Part shown: one piece after another, positions 15,126-23,788 of the stretch
Numbering within the stretch: the first letter of the stretch is position 1
Layout: each line of letters opens with the position of its first letter
Assembly: GCA_000824785.1 (NCBI GenBank)
Contig: CCNB01000004.1
Location: 494,538 to 547,609 of the forward strand
DNA from: Mesorhizobium plurifarium
GTDB lineage: Bacteria; Pseudomonadota; Alphaproteobacteria; Rhizobiales; Rhizobiaceae
Reading direction: 5' to 3'
DNA: 53,072 bases
Notes under the pieces: generated by a model
Told to the model about the DNA's origin: nothing
Databases searched by the model: none
What the model saw: only the letters and a program-made list of their open reading frames with translations
Made by a program: the position numbers and the translations under genes

Positions 15126-16088
15126 ATGCCCAGTTTGAAAAGCCATCTCGTTTCGTTCGTTCTCCGGCACAGCCGCAAGAAGGCGTTTTCCAGTCCCGAG
15201 AACCTGCAGCGTTGGATCGCCTACGCCCGCAAGACCGAGGACTATCATCCGCCGGCCTTGCTCAAGGCGCGGCTGAACATCACCGAGACCGAAATCGACG
15301 GCTTTCCGGTCTATGAGATCGCCCCGAAGGCGGGCGAACGCCGGCGCATTCTTTACATGCATGGCGGCGCCTATGTTTTTCAGATCACCTCCTACCATTG
15401 GGGGCTGATCGCCGAGATGGCCGAGCGTCTCGGTTTCGGCATCACCGTGCCGATCTACCCAATCGCCCCCGAGCACGATTTCCACGACATGTTCGGCATG
15501 GTCGGCGACGTCTACCGGTGCATGCTCGAACAGACCGACGCCGAGGACATCGTCTTCATGGGCGATTCCGCCGGCGGCAACATGGCCGTCGTGCTGACCA
15601 TGATGGCGGCCGAGGAAGGCCTGCCTGCGCCGTCGCATCACGTGCTGATCTCGCCCGGCCTCGATGTTTCGCTTGCAAATCCTGAAGTCTTCGAGGCCGA
15701 GCGGCAGGATCCGTGGCTGGGTATTCCGGGTGGGCTGGAAGCGGTGCGGCTCTACAGCGCCGGTTTCGACCGCAAAGACTGGCACATCAGCCCGCTTTAC
15801 GGCGACTTATCCGTGTTGCCGAAAACGCTGCTGCTGACCGGTTCACGCGACATGCTGACACCGGATAATCTCATCTTCGCCGAGAGGGCGCGAGCTGCCG
15901 GCGTCGAGGTGGACGTGGTCTATGAGGAAGGCATGTTCCACGTCTGGCCGCTGATCGAGATGCCCGAGGCGCGCCGCGCGCGCGACAGCATCGTCGACTT
16001 TCTCAGCCTGCCGGCACCGCCCCGTGCTCGGGCGCGGCGCAAGGCAAGGGCTGCCCTCGCCGCCCGCACGGCGCCCGCGGCCGAGTAG
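15126..16088 (+). CDS. Alpha/beta hydrolase (HSL-type esterase)
   Basis: A 320-residue alpha/beta-hydrolase-3 protein of the hormone-sensitive-lipase type. The oxyanion motif is HGGAY (residues about 78-82), the nucleophile elbow GDSAGG, with Asp in GSRDML and His in MFHVWP completing the triad. Family members are cytosolic esterases for short acyl esters; the substrate is unknown. ATG 15126 (MPSLKSHL) starts the normal family length; the open frame upstream reads into the DUF1127 region out of phase. The C-terminus has an Arg/Ala-rich tail. It is convergent with the LysR gene, one base between stops. Confidence 0.85.
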   Translation: MPSLKSHLVSFVLRHSRKKAFSSPENLQRWIAYARKTEDYHPPALLKARLNITETEIDGFPVYEIAPKAGERRRILYMHGGAYVFQITSYHWGLIAEMAERLGFGITVPIYPIAPEHDFHDMFGMVGDVYRCMLEQTDAEDIVFMGDSAGGNMAVVLTMMAAEEGLPAPSHHVLISPGLDVSLANPEVFEAERQDPWLGIPGGLEAVRLYSAGFDRKDWHISPLYGDLSVLPKTLLLTGSRDMLTPDNLIFAERARAAGVEVDVVYEEGMFHVWPLIEMPEARRARDSIVDFLSLPAPPRARARRKARAALAARTAPAAE

Positions 16089-16089
16089 C

Positions 16090-16989
16090 TCAGAACTTGC
16101 CGGTTTCGCGGAACAATTCGAACGTCGCCCGGATGTGATCGGCCACGGCCTTCACCGGCGCGCTGGCGTCGGGCGCCACCACCATGGCGAGATTGTAAGT
16201 GCCGATCTCGGGCATGCCGTCCTTGGCGCCCAGCGAGACCATCTCGTCGCCGAGGAAGGACTTCGGCAGCGGCGCCACCGCAAGGTCGGCCATGATGGCG
16301 GCGCGCTGGCCGGCCGTGTGGGCGCTCATATAGGCGATGCGGTAATTGCGGCCTTCACGTCCAAGCGCTTCCAGGGCCCCTGCCCGCCATGCGCAGCCTT
16401 CCTCCCACAGCGACACCGGCAAGGGCTCGCGCAGATGCGCGCAGCCGCCCTTGGCGCCGGCCCACACGATCGGCTCGGTCAAAAGCACCTCCGCGCCGAT
16501 CGCGCTGGTCTTGTAGGAATTGGTGAGCAGCGTGATGTCGAGGGCGCGGTCGTCCATGCGCCGGCGCAAATTGATGCTCTGGTCGATGGTGACGTCAACG
16601 GCGATCGAGGGATGCGACTGGGCGAAACGCTTCAGCACATGCGGCAGCACGCGCTCACCATAATCGTCGGGGGAACCGAGCCGCACCACACCGACAATGT
16701 CGGGGATGATGAACTTCGACACCACCTCGCGGTTGATCGACAAAAGCCGGCGCGCATAGCCGAGCAGCATCTCACCGTCCGTGGTCAGCGTCACCGAGCG
16801 CGCATCGCGCGCGAAGACCGAACGGCCGAGGATGTCCTCAAGCTTCTTGATCTGCATGGAGACGGCCGACGGCGTGCGGAACACCGCATTGGCGGCCGTG
16901 GTGAAGCTGCCGGTCTCGGCGATCGCCACGAAGGTGCGCAGCACATCGAGATCAAGCAGCGGCAGCGGATGATTGAGCGGGGCGTTCAT
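16090..16989 (-). CDS. LysR-family transcriptional regulator
   Basis: A 299-residue LysR-type regulator: winged helix-turn-helix at residues 13-72 (LDVLRTFVAIAETGSFTTAA, then QIKKLEDILG), effector domain from about 98 (GVVRLGSPDDYGERVLPHVL). The effector domain resembles LrhA/HexA-type regulators in the way it opens. Targets are unknown; LysR proteins often control a divergent gene, which here would be the second DUF1127 gene at 17211 across 221 bp. The start is ATG 16989 with a weak AGG upstream. Confidence 0.87.
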   Translation of the reverse strand: MNAPLNHPLPLLDLDVLRTFVAIAETGSFTTAANAVFRTPSAVSMQIKKLEDILGRSVFARDARSVTLTTDGEMLLGYARRLLSINREVVSKFIIPDIVGVVRLGSPDDYGERVLPHVLKRFAQSHPSIAVDVTIDQSINLRRRMDDRALDITLLTNSYKTSAIGAEVLLTEPIVWAGAKGGCAHLREPLPVSLWEEGCAWRAGALEALGREGRNYRIAYMSAHTAGQRAAIMADLAVAPLPKSFLGDEMVSLGAKDGMPEIGTYNLAMVVAPDASAPVKAVADHIRATFELFRETGKF

Positions 16990-17210
16990 AGGAGCCTGCT
17001 TTCAATTTTTCTGATGCAATCCATCATTCCATTTCGTTTGATTGAACATCACTCCAGGCGCATAGTCAACTCGATCGATGCGGGATGCTGCCAAAAGCAG
17101 CCATGAAACGACCCTGACACAGTCCTGCAATCGACATGAAATGAAGCTGAAACAGACCTGATTTAACCCAATGACGGGCGCCTCCCTGCCCGCATAGAGG
17201 AGAGAGAGAA

Positions 17211-17396
17211 ATGTCTATCCTGTCGTCCATCGGTCGGCTTGCGACCGAATTCAGTGCGGCCCGTGCCCGCTACCAGACCGAACGCGCCATCCATGCGCTG
17301 CCGATCGAACTGCAGAAGGATATCGGCTGGCCTGAAGCCGCCGACGTCAAGACCGGCTTGCGCCTCGGTGTCGGAAGCTGGGCCGGAGCGAAGTAA
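17211..17396 (+). CDS. DUF1127 small protein, second copy
   Basis: A 61-residue paralog of the protein at 14630, sharing the core AIHALPIELQKDIGWP. It begins MSILSSIGRLATEFSAARAR, a basic amphipathic helix. A strong AGGAGAGAG site precedes ATG 17211, and a perfect terminator follows, so it is a single-gene transcript divergent from the LysR gene. Confidence 0.82.
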   Translation: MSILSSIGRLATEFSAARARYQTERAIHALPIELQKDIGWPEAADVKTGLRLGVGSWAGAK

Positions 17397-17738
17397 TCAA
17401 GTGTGTATGAAGTTCTGAAGGCCTGCCGCGTCAGCTCGGCAGGCCTTTTGTTTATGGTTTTTGTTTGCATTCAAATGAGTTTTCCAGCCATGCGGCCGCT
17501 GCATGACGCATATGAACCACTCGCATAGCGGGTTAACAGGCCAGTTAAAGCACTGGAAATAATAGGAAATTGTGGGCACATTGCCCAAAAAAGTCGCAAA
17601 CCATGTCGCTTTTCATATCAAGCGCTTCGTTTTTGCGATTTAGTTTTTGCTGAAGCGAGCCTATATCGGCCGCAGCAAAAACGAGCTGCCCCACTCCTTA
17701 AGCGAAGGCGACCCGTCTGAGCAACCAAATGGAGATGG
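17397..17738. other. 342-bp gene-free stretch
   Basis: It holds the terminator at 17418-17449 and, at 17592-17609, AGTCGCAAA followed by TGTCGC (direct repeat, 12 bp apart), related to the motifs upstream of the regulator and corrinoid genes but without their spacing. It also has several A/T-rich blocks (17560-17650) that could be the promoter of the small ORF at 17739. I see no further gene. Confidence 0.6.
17418..17449 (+). terminator. Rho-independent terminator of the second DUF1127 gene
   Basis: Perfect 11-bp stem AAGGCCTGCCG / CGGCAGGCCTT with an 8-nt loop, followed by TTG and a T-rich tail, 21 bp after the stop codon. Confidence 0.88.
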
Positions 17739-17876
17739 ATGATGAAGCTCTTTGCCCGCCTGTTCGCCCGCCGCGAAATGAACCTGACGACCGCTCTGGA
17801 GCGTCAGCGCCTCGCCAAGACCATGCCTGGCCAGACCGGCGCCGTGGCCGCCGCTCGTCTTGGCTTTATCGCCTGA
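17739..17876 (+). CDS. Small Arg-rich protein of unknown function
   Basis: A 45-residue ORF beginning MMKLFARLFARREMNLTTAL with an amphipathic basic N-terminus and an Ala-rich C-terminus. GGAG lies at 17731-17734, four to seven bases before the two adjacent ATGs. A strong terminator follows 21 bp after the stop. Those flanking signals support a real gene; no family is recognised. It could be a small membrane-associated peptide. Confidence 0.6.
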   Translation: MMKLFARLFARREMNLTTALERQRLAKTMPGQTGAVAAARLGFIA

Positions 17877-17897
17877 GACAATTCGGCTACTGAATTC

Positions 17898-17929
17898 AAC
17901 GCCGCCCGGCTTGCCAGGCGGCGTTTTTG
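17898..17929 (+). terminator. Rho-independent terminator of the small Arg-rich gene
   Basis: Stem AACGCCGCC / GGCGGCGTT (9 bp, perfect) with a 10-nt loop that can pair further, followed by TTTTTG. Confidence 0.88.
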
Positions 17930-17986
17930 TATGGGCGTCGACCTGATCTCGGCGCGGGGGACAGCTTGCAGTTGCACGAATTGCCC

Positions 17987-18080
17987 ATTTGCGACCCGTG
18001 TCGCAAATTTAATCTTCACTTAGCCGCCTACCCGATTGACAGGAATGGTTTTTCCTGTTGTCGCTATGCTGTTCGCGACA
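17987..18080. promoter_or_regulatory. Operator-like palindromes before the AraC-type regulator
   Basis: ATTTGCGAC-CCGT-GTCGCAAAT at 17987-18008 is a perfect 9-bp inverted repeat. A second, TGTCGC-N10-GCGACA, lies at 18059-18080. Both use the TGTCGC(AAA) unit seen upstream of the corrinoid-protein gene and of the dimethylglycine-dehydrogenase-like gene at 24656-27217. They sit 107-128 and 35-56 bp before the start at 18115, as expected for autoregulation. Confidence 0.65.
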
Positions 18081-18114
18081 TCCTGTTCGCGTCATGGCTG
18101 CGTGAGGTTTCCCC

Positions 18115-19116
18115 GTGAATGCCGTAAAGCACCCGATCAAGAGATCGTTTGTATTCTTCCTCGTTCCCGACTTCACCATGATCGCCTTCGCGACGGCGCT
18201 CGATCCGCTGCGCTCGGCAAACCGCATGCTCGGCTACGAAGCCTATAGCTGGCGCCTGGCAAGCATCGACGGCAAGCCGGTCCGCGCCTCGAACGGCGTC
18301 GAATGCGCCGTCAACACCTCGCTCGAGGAAGAGCGCAGGAAGATGGCCGGACCGGACCGGCCGAACATGGCGATCGTCTGCAGCGGCATCAATGTCGAGC
18401 GCTACCAGAACAAGTCCGCTTTCGCCTGGCTGCGCGAGGAGTATAACCGCGGCGTCGCCGTGGGCGGCCTGTGCACCGGCGCCCATATCCTGGCCGCCGC
18501 CGGCCTGCTTTCCAACAAGCGCTGCGCCATCCATTGGGAGAACCTGCCGGGCTTCTCGGAAGCCTTTCCGAAAGCTAATGTCTTTGCCGACCTCTTCGAG
18601 GTGGATCAGAACGTCTATACCTGCGCCGGCGGCACCGCCGCGCTCGACATGATGCTGAAGCTGATCGGCGACGACTTCGACGAGAGCCTCGTCAACCGCG
18701 TCTGCGAGCAGGTGCTGACCGACCGCGTGCGCAGCCCGACCGACCGCCAGCGCCTGCCGCTGCGCGCCCGCCTCGGCGTTCAGAACTCGAAGGTGCTCAC
18801 CATCATCGAGCTTATGGAGGCCAACCTTGCCGAGCCGCTGTCGCTGATCGAGATCGCCGACCATGTCGATCTTTCCCGCCGGCAGATCGAGCGTTTGTTC
18901 CGCACCGAGATGGGCCGCTCCCCCGCCCGCTACTATCTGGAGATCCGCCTCGACCGCGCCCGGCACCTGCTCATCCAGTCGTCGATGCCGGTGGTCGAAG
19001 TGGCGGTCGCCTGCGGCTTCGTCTCTGCCTCGCATTTCTCCAAATGCTACCGCGAGCTTTACGCCCGCTCGCCGCAGCAGGAGCGCGTCGACCGCAAGCA
19101 ACTGCTGGCGGCTTAA
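18115..19116 (+). CDS. GATase1-like AraC-family regulator (GbdR/ArgR type)
   Basis: A 333-residue regulator: DJ-1/PfpI (GATase1-like) sensor domain at about 8-180 with the elbow GGLCTGAHILAAAGLL, and a C-terminal AraC DNA-binding domain at about 225-325 (LSLIEIADHVDLSRRQIERL, then VAVACGFVSASHFSKCYREL). This is the layout of GbdR, CdhR, SouR and ArgR in Pseudomonas, which respond to glycine betaine/dimethylglycine, carnitine, sarcosine and arginine. With the betaine, dimethylglycine and sarcosine genes in this window, a methylamine-responsive activator is a good guess. The start is GTG 18115, with GTGAGG 7 nt upstream. It converges on the ABC ATPase gene. Confidence 0.88.
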   Translation: MNAVKHPIKRSFVFFLVPDFTMIAFATALDPLRSANRMLGYEAYSWRLASIDGKPVRASNGVECAVNTSLEEERRKMAGPDRPNMAIVCSGINVERYQNKSAFAWLREEYNRGVAVGGLCTGAHILAAAGLLSNKRCAIHWENLPGFSEAFPKANVFADLFEVDQNVYTCAGGTAALDMMLKLIGDDFDESLVNRVCEQVLTDRVRSPTDRQRLPLRARLGVQNSKVLTIIELMEANLAEPLSLIEIADHVDLSRRQIERLFRTEMGRSPARYYLEIRLDRARHLLIQSSMPVVEVAVACGFVSASHFSKCYRELYARSPQQERVDRKQLLAA

Positions 19117-19136
19117 GCAGGCAGAGACGCAGTCCT

Positions 19137-19928
19137 CTAAACAGACTGCGTCTGCGCCGTCCGCATCGCCTCGACGCGGATGTCTTCGGTGAGCTGTGCC
19201 TTGAGCGACGAGAATTCCGGGCTGGTTTTCAGCGTGTAGTGGCGCGGATGCGGCAGGTCGACCGGCACGTCCGACTTGATGCGGCCGGGCCGGGCGCTCA
19301 TCACGATCACCCGCGACGCCATGAAGATCGCCTCCTCGATATCATGGGTGACGAACAGCACCGTCTTCTTGCGGCGCTCCCAGATGCCGAGGAGCAGTTC
19401 CTGCATCAGTCCGCGCGTCTGGTTGTCGAGCGCGCCGAACGGCTCGTCGAGCAGCAGGATTTCCGGGTCATTGGCCAGTGCCCGTGCGATCGCCGTGCGC
19501 TGCTGCATGCCGCCCGACAGCTGCTTCGGCCAATGGTTCTCGAAGCCCTTCAAGCCGACGAGATCGACATAGGAAGCGACGATGTCGTTGCGCTCGCGCT
19601 CGGGTCGGCCTTGCTCGCGCAGGCCGAAGCCGATGTTCTCGGCGACTGTCAGCCAGGGAAACAGCGTGTAGGACTGAAACACCATACCGCGATCCGGTCC
19701 TGGCCTTGTGACCGCCTTGCCGTCGAGCAGCACGCGACCGGTGCTCGGCGCTTCCAGTCCGGCGACGATTCTGAGCAAGGTCGACTTGCCGCAACCGGAT
19801 GGTCCCAGGATGGTGATGAAGTCATTCGCCGCGACCGCGAGGTCGACCGGCTGCAGCGCCTGCACCGGCTCCCCGCCTCCGACCCCGGCAAAGGTCCGCG
19901 AGACGCCCTCGATCTGAAGTTTGCTCAT
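19137..19928 (-). CDS. ABC transporter ATPase, NitT/TauT type
   Basis: A 263-residue ATPase with Walker A GPSGCGKST, Q-loop VFQSYTLFPW, signature LSGGMQQR, Walker B ILLLDEP and H-loop THDIEEA, typical of nitrate/taurine/sulfonate importers (TauB/SsuB). ATG 19928 overlaps the permease stop by 4 bp. A longer frame from 20750 only reads through the permease gene in another frame and is not real. Confidence 0.9.
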   Translation of the reverse strand: MSKLQIEGVSRTFAGVGGGEPVQALQPVDLAVAANDFITILGPSGCGKSTLLRIVAGLEAPSTGRVLLDGKAVTRPGPDRGMVFQSYTLFPWLTVAENIGFGLREQGRPERERNDIVASYVDLVGLKGFENHWPKQLSGGMQQRTAIARALANDPEILLLDEPFGALDNQTRGLMQELLLGIWERRKKTVLFVTHDIEEAIFMASRVIVMSARPGRIKSDVPVDLPHPRHYTLKTSPEFSSLKAQLTEDIRVEAMRTAQTQSV

Positions 19929-20701
19929 GCCAGGCTCCACGGATAAAGCCAGCGATTGAGCGCCTTGAAGGCGAAATCGGACAGAAGCCCGATCAGCCCG
20001 ATGACGATGATGCCGAAGATGATCTGCCCCGTCGCCAGCCGCGATTGGCTGTTGATGATCATGTAGCCGATGCCCGATGACGAGCCGATCAGCTCGGCGA
20101 CAATCACATAGGTCCAGGCCCAGCCAAGCACCAGCCGCAGCGTTTCGGCGATCTCCGGCGCGTTGGCCGGCATGATGACGCGCTTGACGATGCCGTTGTC
20201 GGTCGCACCCAGCGTATAGGCGGCCTCGACCAAGTCGCGGCGCGTAGCGCCGACCTTCACCGCGACGATCAGGATGATCTGGAACACCGAGCCGACGAAG
20301 ATCACCAGGAGCTTCTCCAGCTCGCCGATGCCGGCCCACAGGATGAGCAGCGGAATGAAGGCGGACGCCGGCAGATAGCGCGCAAAGGATACGAACGGTT
20401 CGAGGAAGGCTTCGACCGGCTTCCAGGCGCCCATGGCGATGCCGATCGGCACCGCGACGATCGAGGCCAGCACGAAGCCGCCGAAGACACGCCAGATGGT
20501 GATCAGGATATCGAGCCAGAACCGGTCTTCGACGAGCAGCCGCCAACCGTCCTTCAGCATCGACAGCGGATCGGCGAGAAAAATCCGGTTCACATGGCCG
20601 CCGAGTGTGATCCATGCCCAGAAGGCCACGAACAGCACGAAGAAGGCGATGCCGAGCACGGTTCGCGTGCCCGGCGCAACGGGGTACAAGGGACGCAGCA
20701 T
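19925..20701 (-). CDS. ABC transporter permease, NitT/TauT type
   Basis: A 258-residue BPD_transp_1 permease (TauC/SsuC-like) with about six membrane helices and the EAA loop EAAYTLGATDNGIVKRVIMP near the middle, where it contacts the ATPase. The start at 20701 (MLRPLYPVAPG, AGGACAGGG upstream) is preferred to 20797, which would add residues overlapping the end of the binding-protein gene. Confidence 0.88.
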   Translation of the reverse strand: MLRPLYPVAPGTRTVLGIAFFVLFVAFWAWITLGGHVNRIFLADPLSMLKDGWRLLVEDRFWLDILITIWRVFGGFVLASIVAVPIGIAMGAWKPVEAFLEPFVSFARYLPASAFIPLLILWAGIGELEKLLVIFVGSVFQIILIVAVKVGATRRDLVEAAYTLGATDNGIVKRVIMPANAPEIAETLRLVLGWAWTYVIVAELIGSSSGIGYMIINSQSRLATGQIIFGIIVIGLIGLLSDFAFKALNRWLYPWSLA

Positions 20702-20768
20702 CAGGCCCTGTCCTTGAGGAGAAAAGCCGATGGCGGCTTGGCGCCGCCACCGATCGGAGGACGCGAGA

Positions 20769-21719
20769 TCAGTTGGCAACCGCGCTGGTGTCGGCAAGCG
20801 TCGTCACATCCGGCGCTTCCTTGATCAATCCCATCTGCAGCAAGAGCTCGGCGGCCGTCTTGGAAAAGTCCTGGAAATCCTTGGTGAAGAACTGCTTGTT
20901 CTCCGCCTTGTCGGCCCATTTCAGGTACTTGGCCGAGTCCTCGAACTCCTTGGCCGACTGCTTCACGTCGGCGCCCATGATCTCGTAGGATTTCTGCGGG
21001 TCTTTCTTGATCATGTCGAGCGCGTCGAAATAGCTGTCGGCGAGCGCCTTGGCGGCATCGGGATTGGCCTTGAGGAAGTCCGGCGTGCAGCCGACCGTAT
21101 CCATCACCATCGGATAGTCGAGCGTGGTCGCCAGGATGTGGCCCTGGTCGGCCTTGTCGCGTACGGCCGAGATGAAGGGCTCGTAAGTAACGGCGGCGTC
21201 ATTCTGGCCGGCCAGGAAGGCCTGCGCCGCCGCGTCCGGCTCAAGGTTGACGACTGTGACGTCCTTGGTCGACATGCCGTTCTTGTTGAGCACCCAGGCA
21301 AGCAGGAAATAAGGCGAGGTTCCGGGCGCGGACGAAGCGACCGTCTTGCCCTTGAGATCGGCGACGGTCTTGATGTCGTTGCGCACGACGATGCCGTCGG
21401 CACCGTAGGATTTGTCGAGCTGGAAGATCTGCTTGGTGGTGACGCCGCTGGCGTTCCACACCATCCAGGTCTCGACCGTGGTCGCCGCGCATTGCAGGTC
21501 GCCGCTGGCAATCGCCAGCGGGCGGCTCGCCTGCGGCACTTTCTTCAGCGTGACATCGAGCCCGTGCTTTTCGAAAAGCCCGGCCTGCTTGGCCAGGGTC
21601 AGCGGCGCGAAGCCGGTCCAGCCGCTGATGCCGATGGTGAGCGAGGTGGCAGCCATCGCCGGCGCGCTAAGCACGGCGGCCGCCGTCAGCGCCGCCGCGA
21701 AAATGGAGGTTCTGTTCAT
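20769..21719 (-). CDS. ABC transporter substrate-binding protein, NMT1/TauA-like
   Basis: A 316-residue periplasmic binding protein with a Sec signal peptide (cleavage after AMA) and the NMT1/TauA opening GISGWTGFAPLTLAKQAGLF. First gene of the importer operon; GGGGAA precedes ATG 21719. The substrate cannot be read from sequence: candidates include sulfonates, nitrate-like anions, pyrimidine precursors or amines. The binding-protein, permease, ATPase order is complete, and the operon ends against the GbdR-like regulator, which is at most circumstantial evidence for a methylated-amine substrate. Confidence 0.88.
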   Translation of the reverse strand: MNRTSIFAAALTAAAVLSAPAMAATSLTIGISGWTGFAPLTLAKQAGLFEKHGLDVTLKKVPQASRPLAIASGDLQCAATTVETWMVWNASGVTTKQIFQLDKSYGADGIVVRNDIKTVADLKGKTVASSAPGTSPYFLLAWVLNKNGMSTKDVTVVNLEPDAAAQAFLAGQNDAAVTYEPFISAVRDKADQGHILATTLDYPMVMDTVGCTPDFLKANPDAAKALADSYFDALDMIKKDPQKSYEIMGADVKQSAKEFEDSAKYLKWADKAENKQFFTKDFQDFSKTAAELLLQMGLIKEAPDVTTLADTSAVAN

Positions 21720-21817
21720 TGTGGTTCCCCTTTTTGTGGTGACGCGAATTGTCTCACAGACCCCAAAAGGCTTGTCAATGAAGCAGAAGCCTCACCGGAC
21801 GATGGTCCAAGCCAGAG

Positions 21818-21850
21818 CATGATCCCGGAAAGTGGATCCGGCTTTTCGGA
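21818..21850. repeat. Degenerate copy of a palindromic intergenic repeat
   Basis: CATGATCCCGGAAAGTGG followed by CCGG and CTTTTCGGA. It matches the left arm and inner hairpin of the complete unit at 39873-39920 but lacks the right outer arm. It lies just past the stop of the DUF1194 gene. Confidence 0.6.
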
Positions 21851-21866
21851 GCAGCTGTTCGATCCG

Positions 21867-22709
21867 TTATGGCTGCCCCCAGCCGCGGTTGCGCCACATC
21901 TTTTCGCCCACAAGGCAGTCCGCTGCCGGCCTGTCGTCGGCGAGCACGAGCGGCGGATGCGCGGCCTCCTCGGCCGCCCATTGCGGTGAAGCCGGACCGG
22001 CGAGCTCGAGCACCAGCTTGCGGCGGATCGCTTCCGGGAACTGCGTCCAGTCGTTGACCGGGATCATGAAGGCGCCCGGCCCGCCGATGACGCAGTCGCT
22101 GTAATAGCGGTCGAGATTTTCGACGTCGAAGGCGCCGCTGAAACCGCCGCGCGTCATCAGCGGCAGTCCGTTGATGGTGATGCCTTGCCTGACCACCTCG
22201 TCGCGCGTGAGATTGACCGGCGCGCCCTGGTTGTTGGGTCCATCGCCGGAAACGTCGATGACGCGCTTCGTCCCCTGGAACCCGCTCTCGGCGAACAGGT
22301 CGCTGCCGAAGCTCAGCGCGCCAGAGATCGAGGTCCGCCGGGCGCTGTCCGGCGGAAGGGCATTGAGCCGCGCCACCACCTTCTCGGCATCGTCGCGATT
22401 GGCGATCACCGTCCACGGCACGACGACGCGCTGCCAGGTCGTGCCCGCCCACTCGACATAAGTCACGGCGATCTTGCCATAGGCGCCGTCCGCGATGGCC
22501 TTGAGCACGTTGTCATGCGTGAGCGCCGCGGCGTAGCCGTGGCGCTGGATCTCCAGCTCGGCCGGCGACATGGAGAGCGAAACATCGACCGCCAGCACCA
22601 GTTCGACATCGACGGGCTCGGCGGGAGAAGCTGCCGGCGTCAGCCAAAGCGCCAGCGCCAGGGCGGCACCGGCCAAGACGATATGCCTTGCGCGGGCATA
22701 AGCGGACAT
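21867..22709 (-). CDS. Secreted DUF1194 protein (von Willebrand A-like)
   Basis: A 280-residue exported protein with a signal peptide (about 1-30, ending ASPAEP) and a vWA-like fold: VLAVDVSLSMS gives the D-x-S-x-S metal-ion site, and DVSGDGPNNQGAP the second acidic loop. DUF1194 is widespread in Rhizobiales and of unknown function. The mature protein has Cys in YYSDCVIGG and in AADCLVG, possibly a disulfide. It stands alone between the ABC operon and purC on the minus strand. Confidence 0.85.
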   Translation of the reverse strand: MSAYARARHIVLAGAALALALWLTPAASPAEPVDVELVLAVDVSLSMSPAELEIQRHGYAAALTHDNVLKAIADGAYGKIAVTYVEWAGTTWQRVVVPWTVIANRDDAEKVVARLNALPPDSARRTSISGALSFGSDLFAESGFQGTKRVIDVSGDGPNNQGAPVNLTRDEVVRQGITINGLPLMTRGGFSGAFDVENLDRYYSDCVIGGPGAFMIPVNDWTQFPEAIRRKLVLELAGPASPQWAAEEAAHPPLVLADDRPAADCLVGEKMWRNRGWGQP

Positions 22710-22741
22710 GGACGAAGGTTAGGCGAAAATCGTCCCGCGCA

Positions 22742-22761
22742 AAAGCCGGGAATTTCCCGGC
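22742..22761 (-). terminator. Terminator of purC
   Basis: GCCGGG-N5-CCCGGC stem (extendable by two A/T pairs) followed, on the minus strand, by TTTT. It lies 28 bp downstream of the purC stop. Confidence 0.7.
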
Positions 22762-22788
22762 ATTGGATTTTCGGCCGGCGTGGGTCTT

Positions 22789-23730
22789 CTAAAAATATCG
22801 CGCTAGATTCGAACGGATACGTTCCAGCACGGTATCGCCGGAAAGATCCGGCACGAATTTCGCGCCCGTGATCGCCTCATAGGCCTGGATATAGACCGCC
22901 GAGGCCTGGTTGATGATCTCGTCTGGAATTTGCGGGATCGGATCCTTGTAGGGATCGCACCGCGCCGACACCCAGGACCGGATGAAATCCTTGTCGAAGC
23001 TCTGCGGCCGGCCGCCGCTTTCGAACGCCTCGTCGTAGCTCTGCGCGATCCAGTAGCGGCTGCTGTCGGGCGTGTGGATTTCGTCCGCCAGCACGATTGC
23101 GCCGTCCGGCGCGGTGCCGAATTCATATTTGGTGTCGGCCAGAATCAGGCCGCGTTCGGCGGCGCGCTGCTGGCCGCGGGCGAACAGCTGCAGCGCATAG
23201 CGCGATACAGTATCCCACTGCGCCTGCGTGAGCAGCCCGTGGTCGATGATCTCGGCTTCCGACAGCGGCTCGTCATGGCCGCCATGGGCGGCCTTGCTGG
23301 TCGGCGTGATGATCGCTTGGGGCAGCTTTTCATTGTCGCGCAGCCCGTCGGGAAAGCTGTGGCCGTAGAAGCTGCGTTCGCCTTTCCGGTACTTGGTCAG
23401 GATCGAGGTGCTGGTGGTCCCCGCCAGATAACCGCGCACGACCATTTCCACCGGCAGCATGTCGAGCCGCCTGCCGACCACGACATTGGGGTCGGGATAT
23501 TCCAGCACGTGATTAGGGCAGATGTCGGCGGTTTCCTCGAACCAGTAGCGCGCCGTCTGGGTGAGGACCTGCCCCTTGAACGGGATCGAGGCCAGGATCG
23601 TGTCGAACGCGCTAAGACGATCGGTGGCGATGATGATGCGGCGCCCGTCCGGCAGATCGTAGTTCTCGCGCACCTTGCCATTGTAGCGGTTGGGCAATTC
23701 AGGAATGAAGGCGTCGGACAGGATGCGCAT
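22789..23730 (-). CDS. purC: Phosphoribosylaminoimidazole-succinocarboxamide synthase, long form
   Basis: A 313-residue SAICAR synthetase: CAIR + aspartate + ATP to SAICAR in purine synthesis. Motifs: GKVRENYDL near residue 18, [12 protein letters not shown], and a [12 protein letters not shown] segment that binds the metal/aspartate. This is the longer form resembling yeast ADE1 (about 306) rather than the 240-255-residue bacterial PurC; many rhizobia carry both. Start ATG 23730 begins the family exactly; the open frame to 24060 overlaps the M50 gene and is not used. No strong ribosome-binding site is visible. Confidence 0.92.
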   Translation of the reverse strand: MRILSDAFIPELPNRYNGKVRENYDLPDGRRIIIATDRLSAFDTILASIPFKGQVLTQTARYWFEETADICPNHVLEYPDPNVVVGRRLDMLPVEMVVRGYLAGTTSTSILTKYRKGERSFYGHSFPDGLRDNEKLPQAIITPTSKAAHGGHDEPLSEAEIIDHGLLTQAQWDTVSRYALQLFARGQQRAAERGLILADTKYEFGTAPDGAIVLADEIHTPDSSRYWIAQSYDEAFESGGRPQSFDKDFIRSWVSARCDPYKDPIPQIPDEIINQASAVYIQAYEAITGAKFVPDLSGDTVLERIRSNLARYF

Positions 23731-23788
23731 GGGGCGTGTTGCTTTCGCGAACTCTGATGGGCCACATAAGCCGCTGGGCCCCTGCACA

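Noticed and set aside
17592..17609. AGTCGCAAA and TGTCGC before the small Arg-rich gene as a full regulon site
   Set aside because: Half-sites are 12 rather than 21 bp apart and the TTGCGG block is missing; kept only as a note.
19137..20750. 537-codon frame suggesting a permease-ATPase fusion
   Set aside because: Only the part from ATG 19928 is a real ATPase; the upstream part is the permease gene read in the wrong frame.
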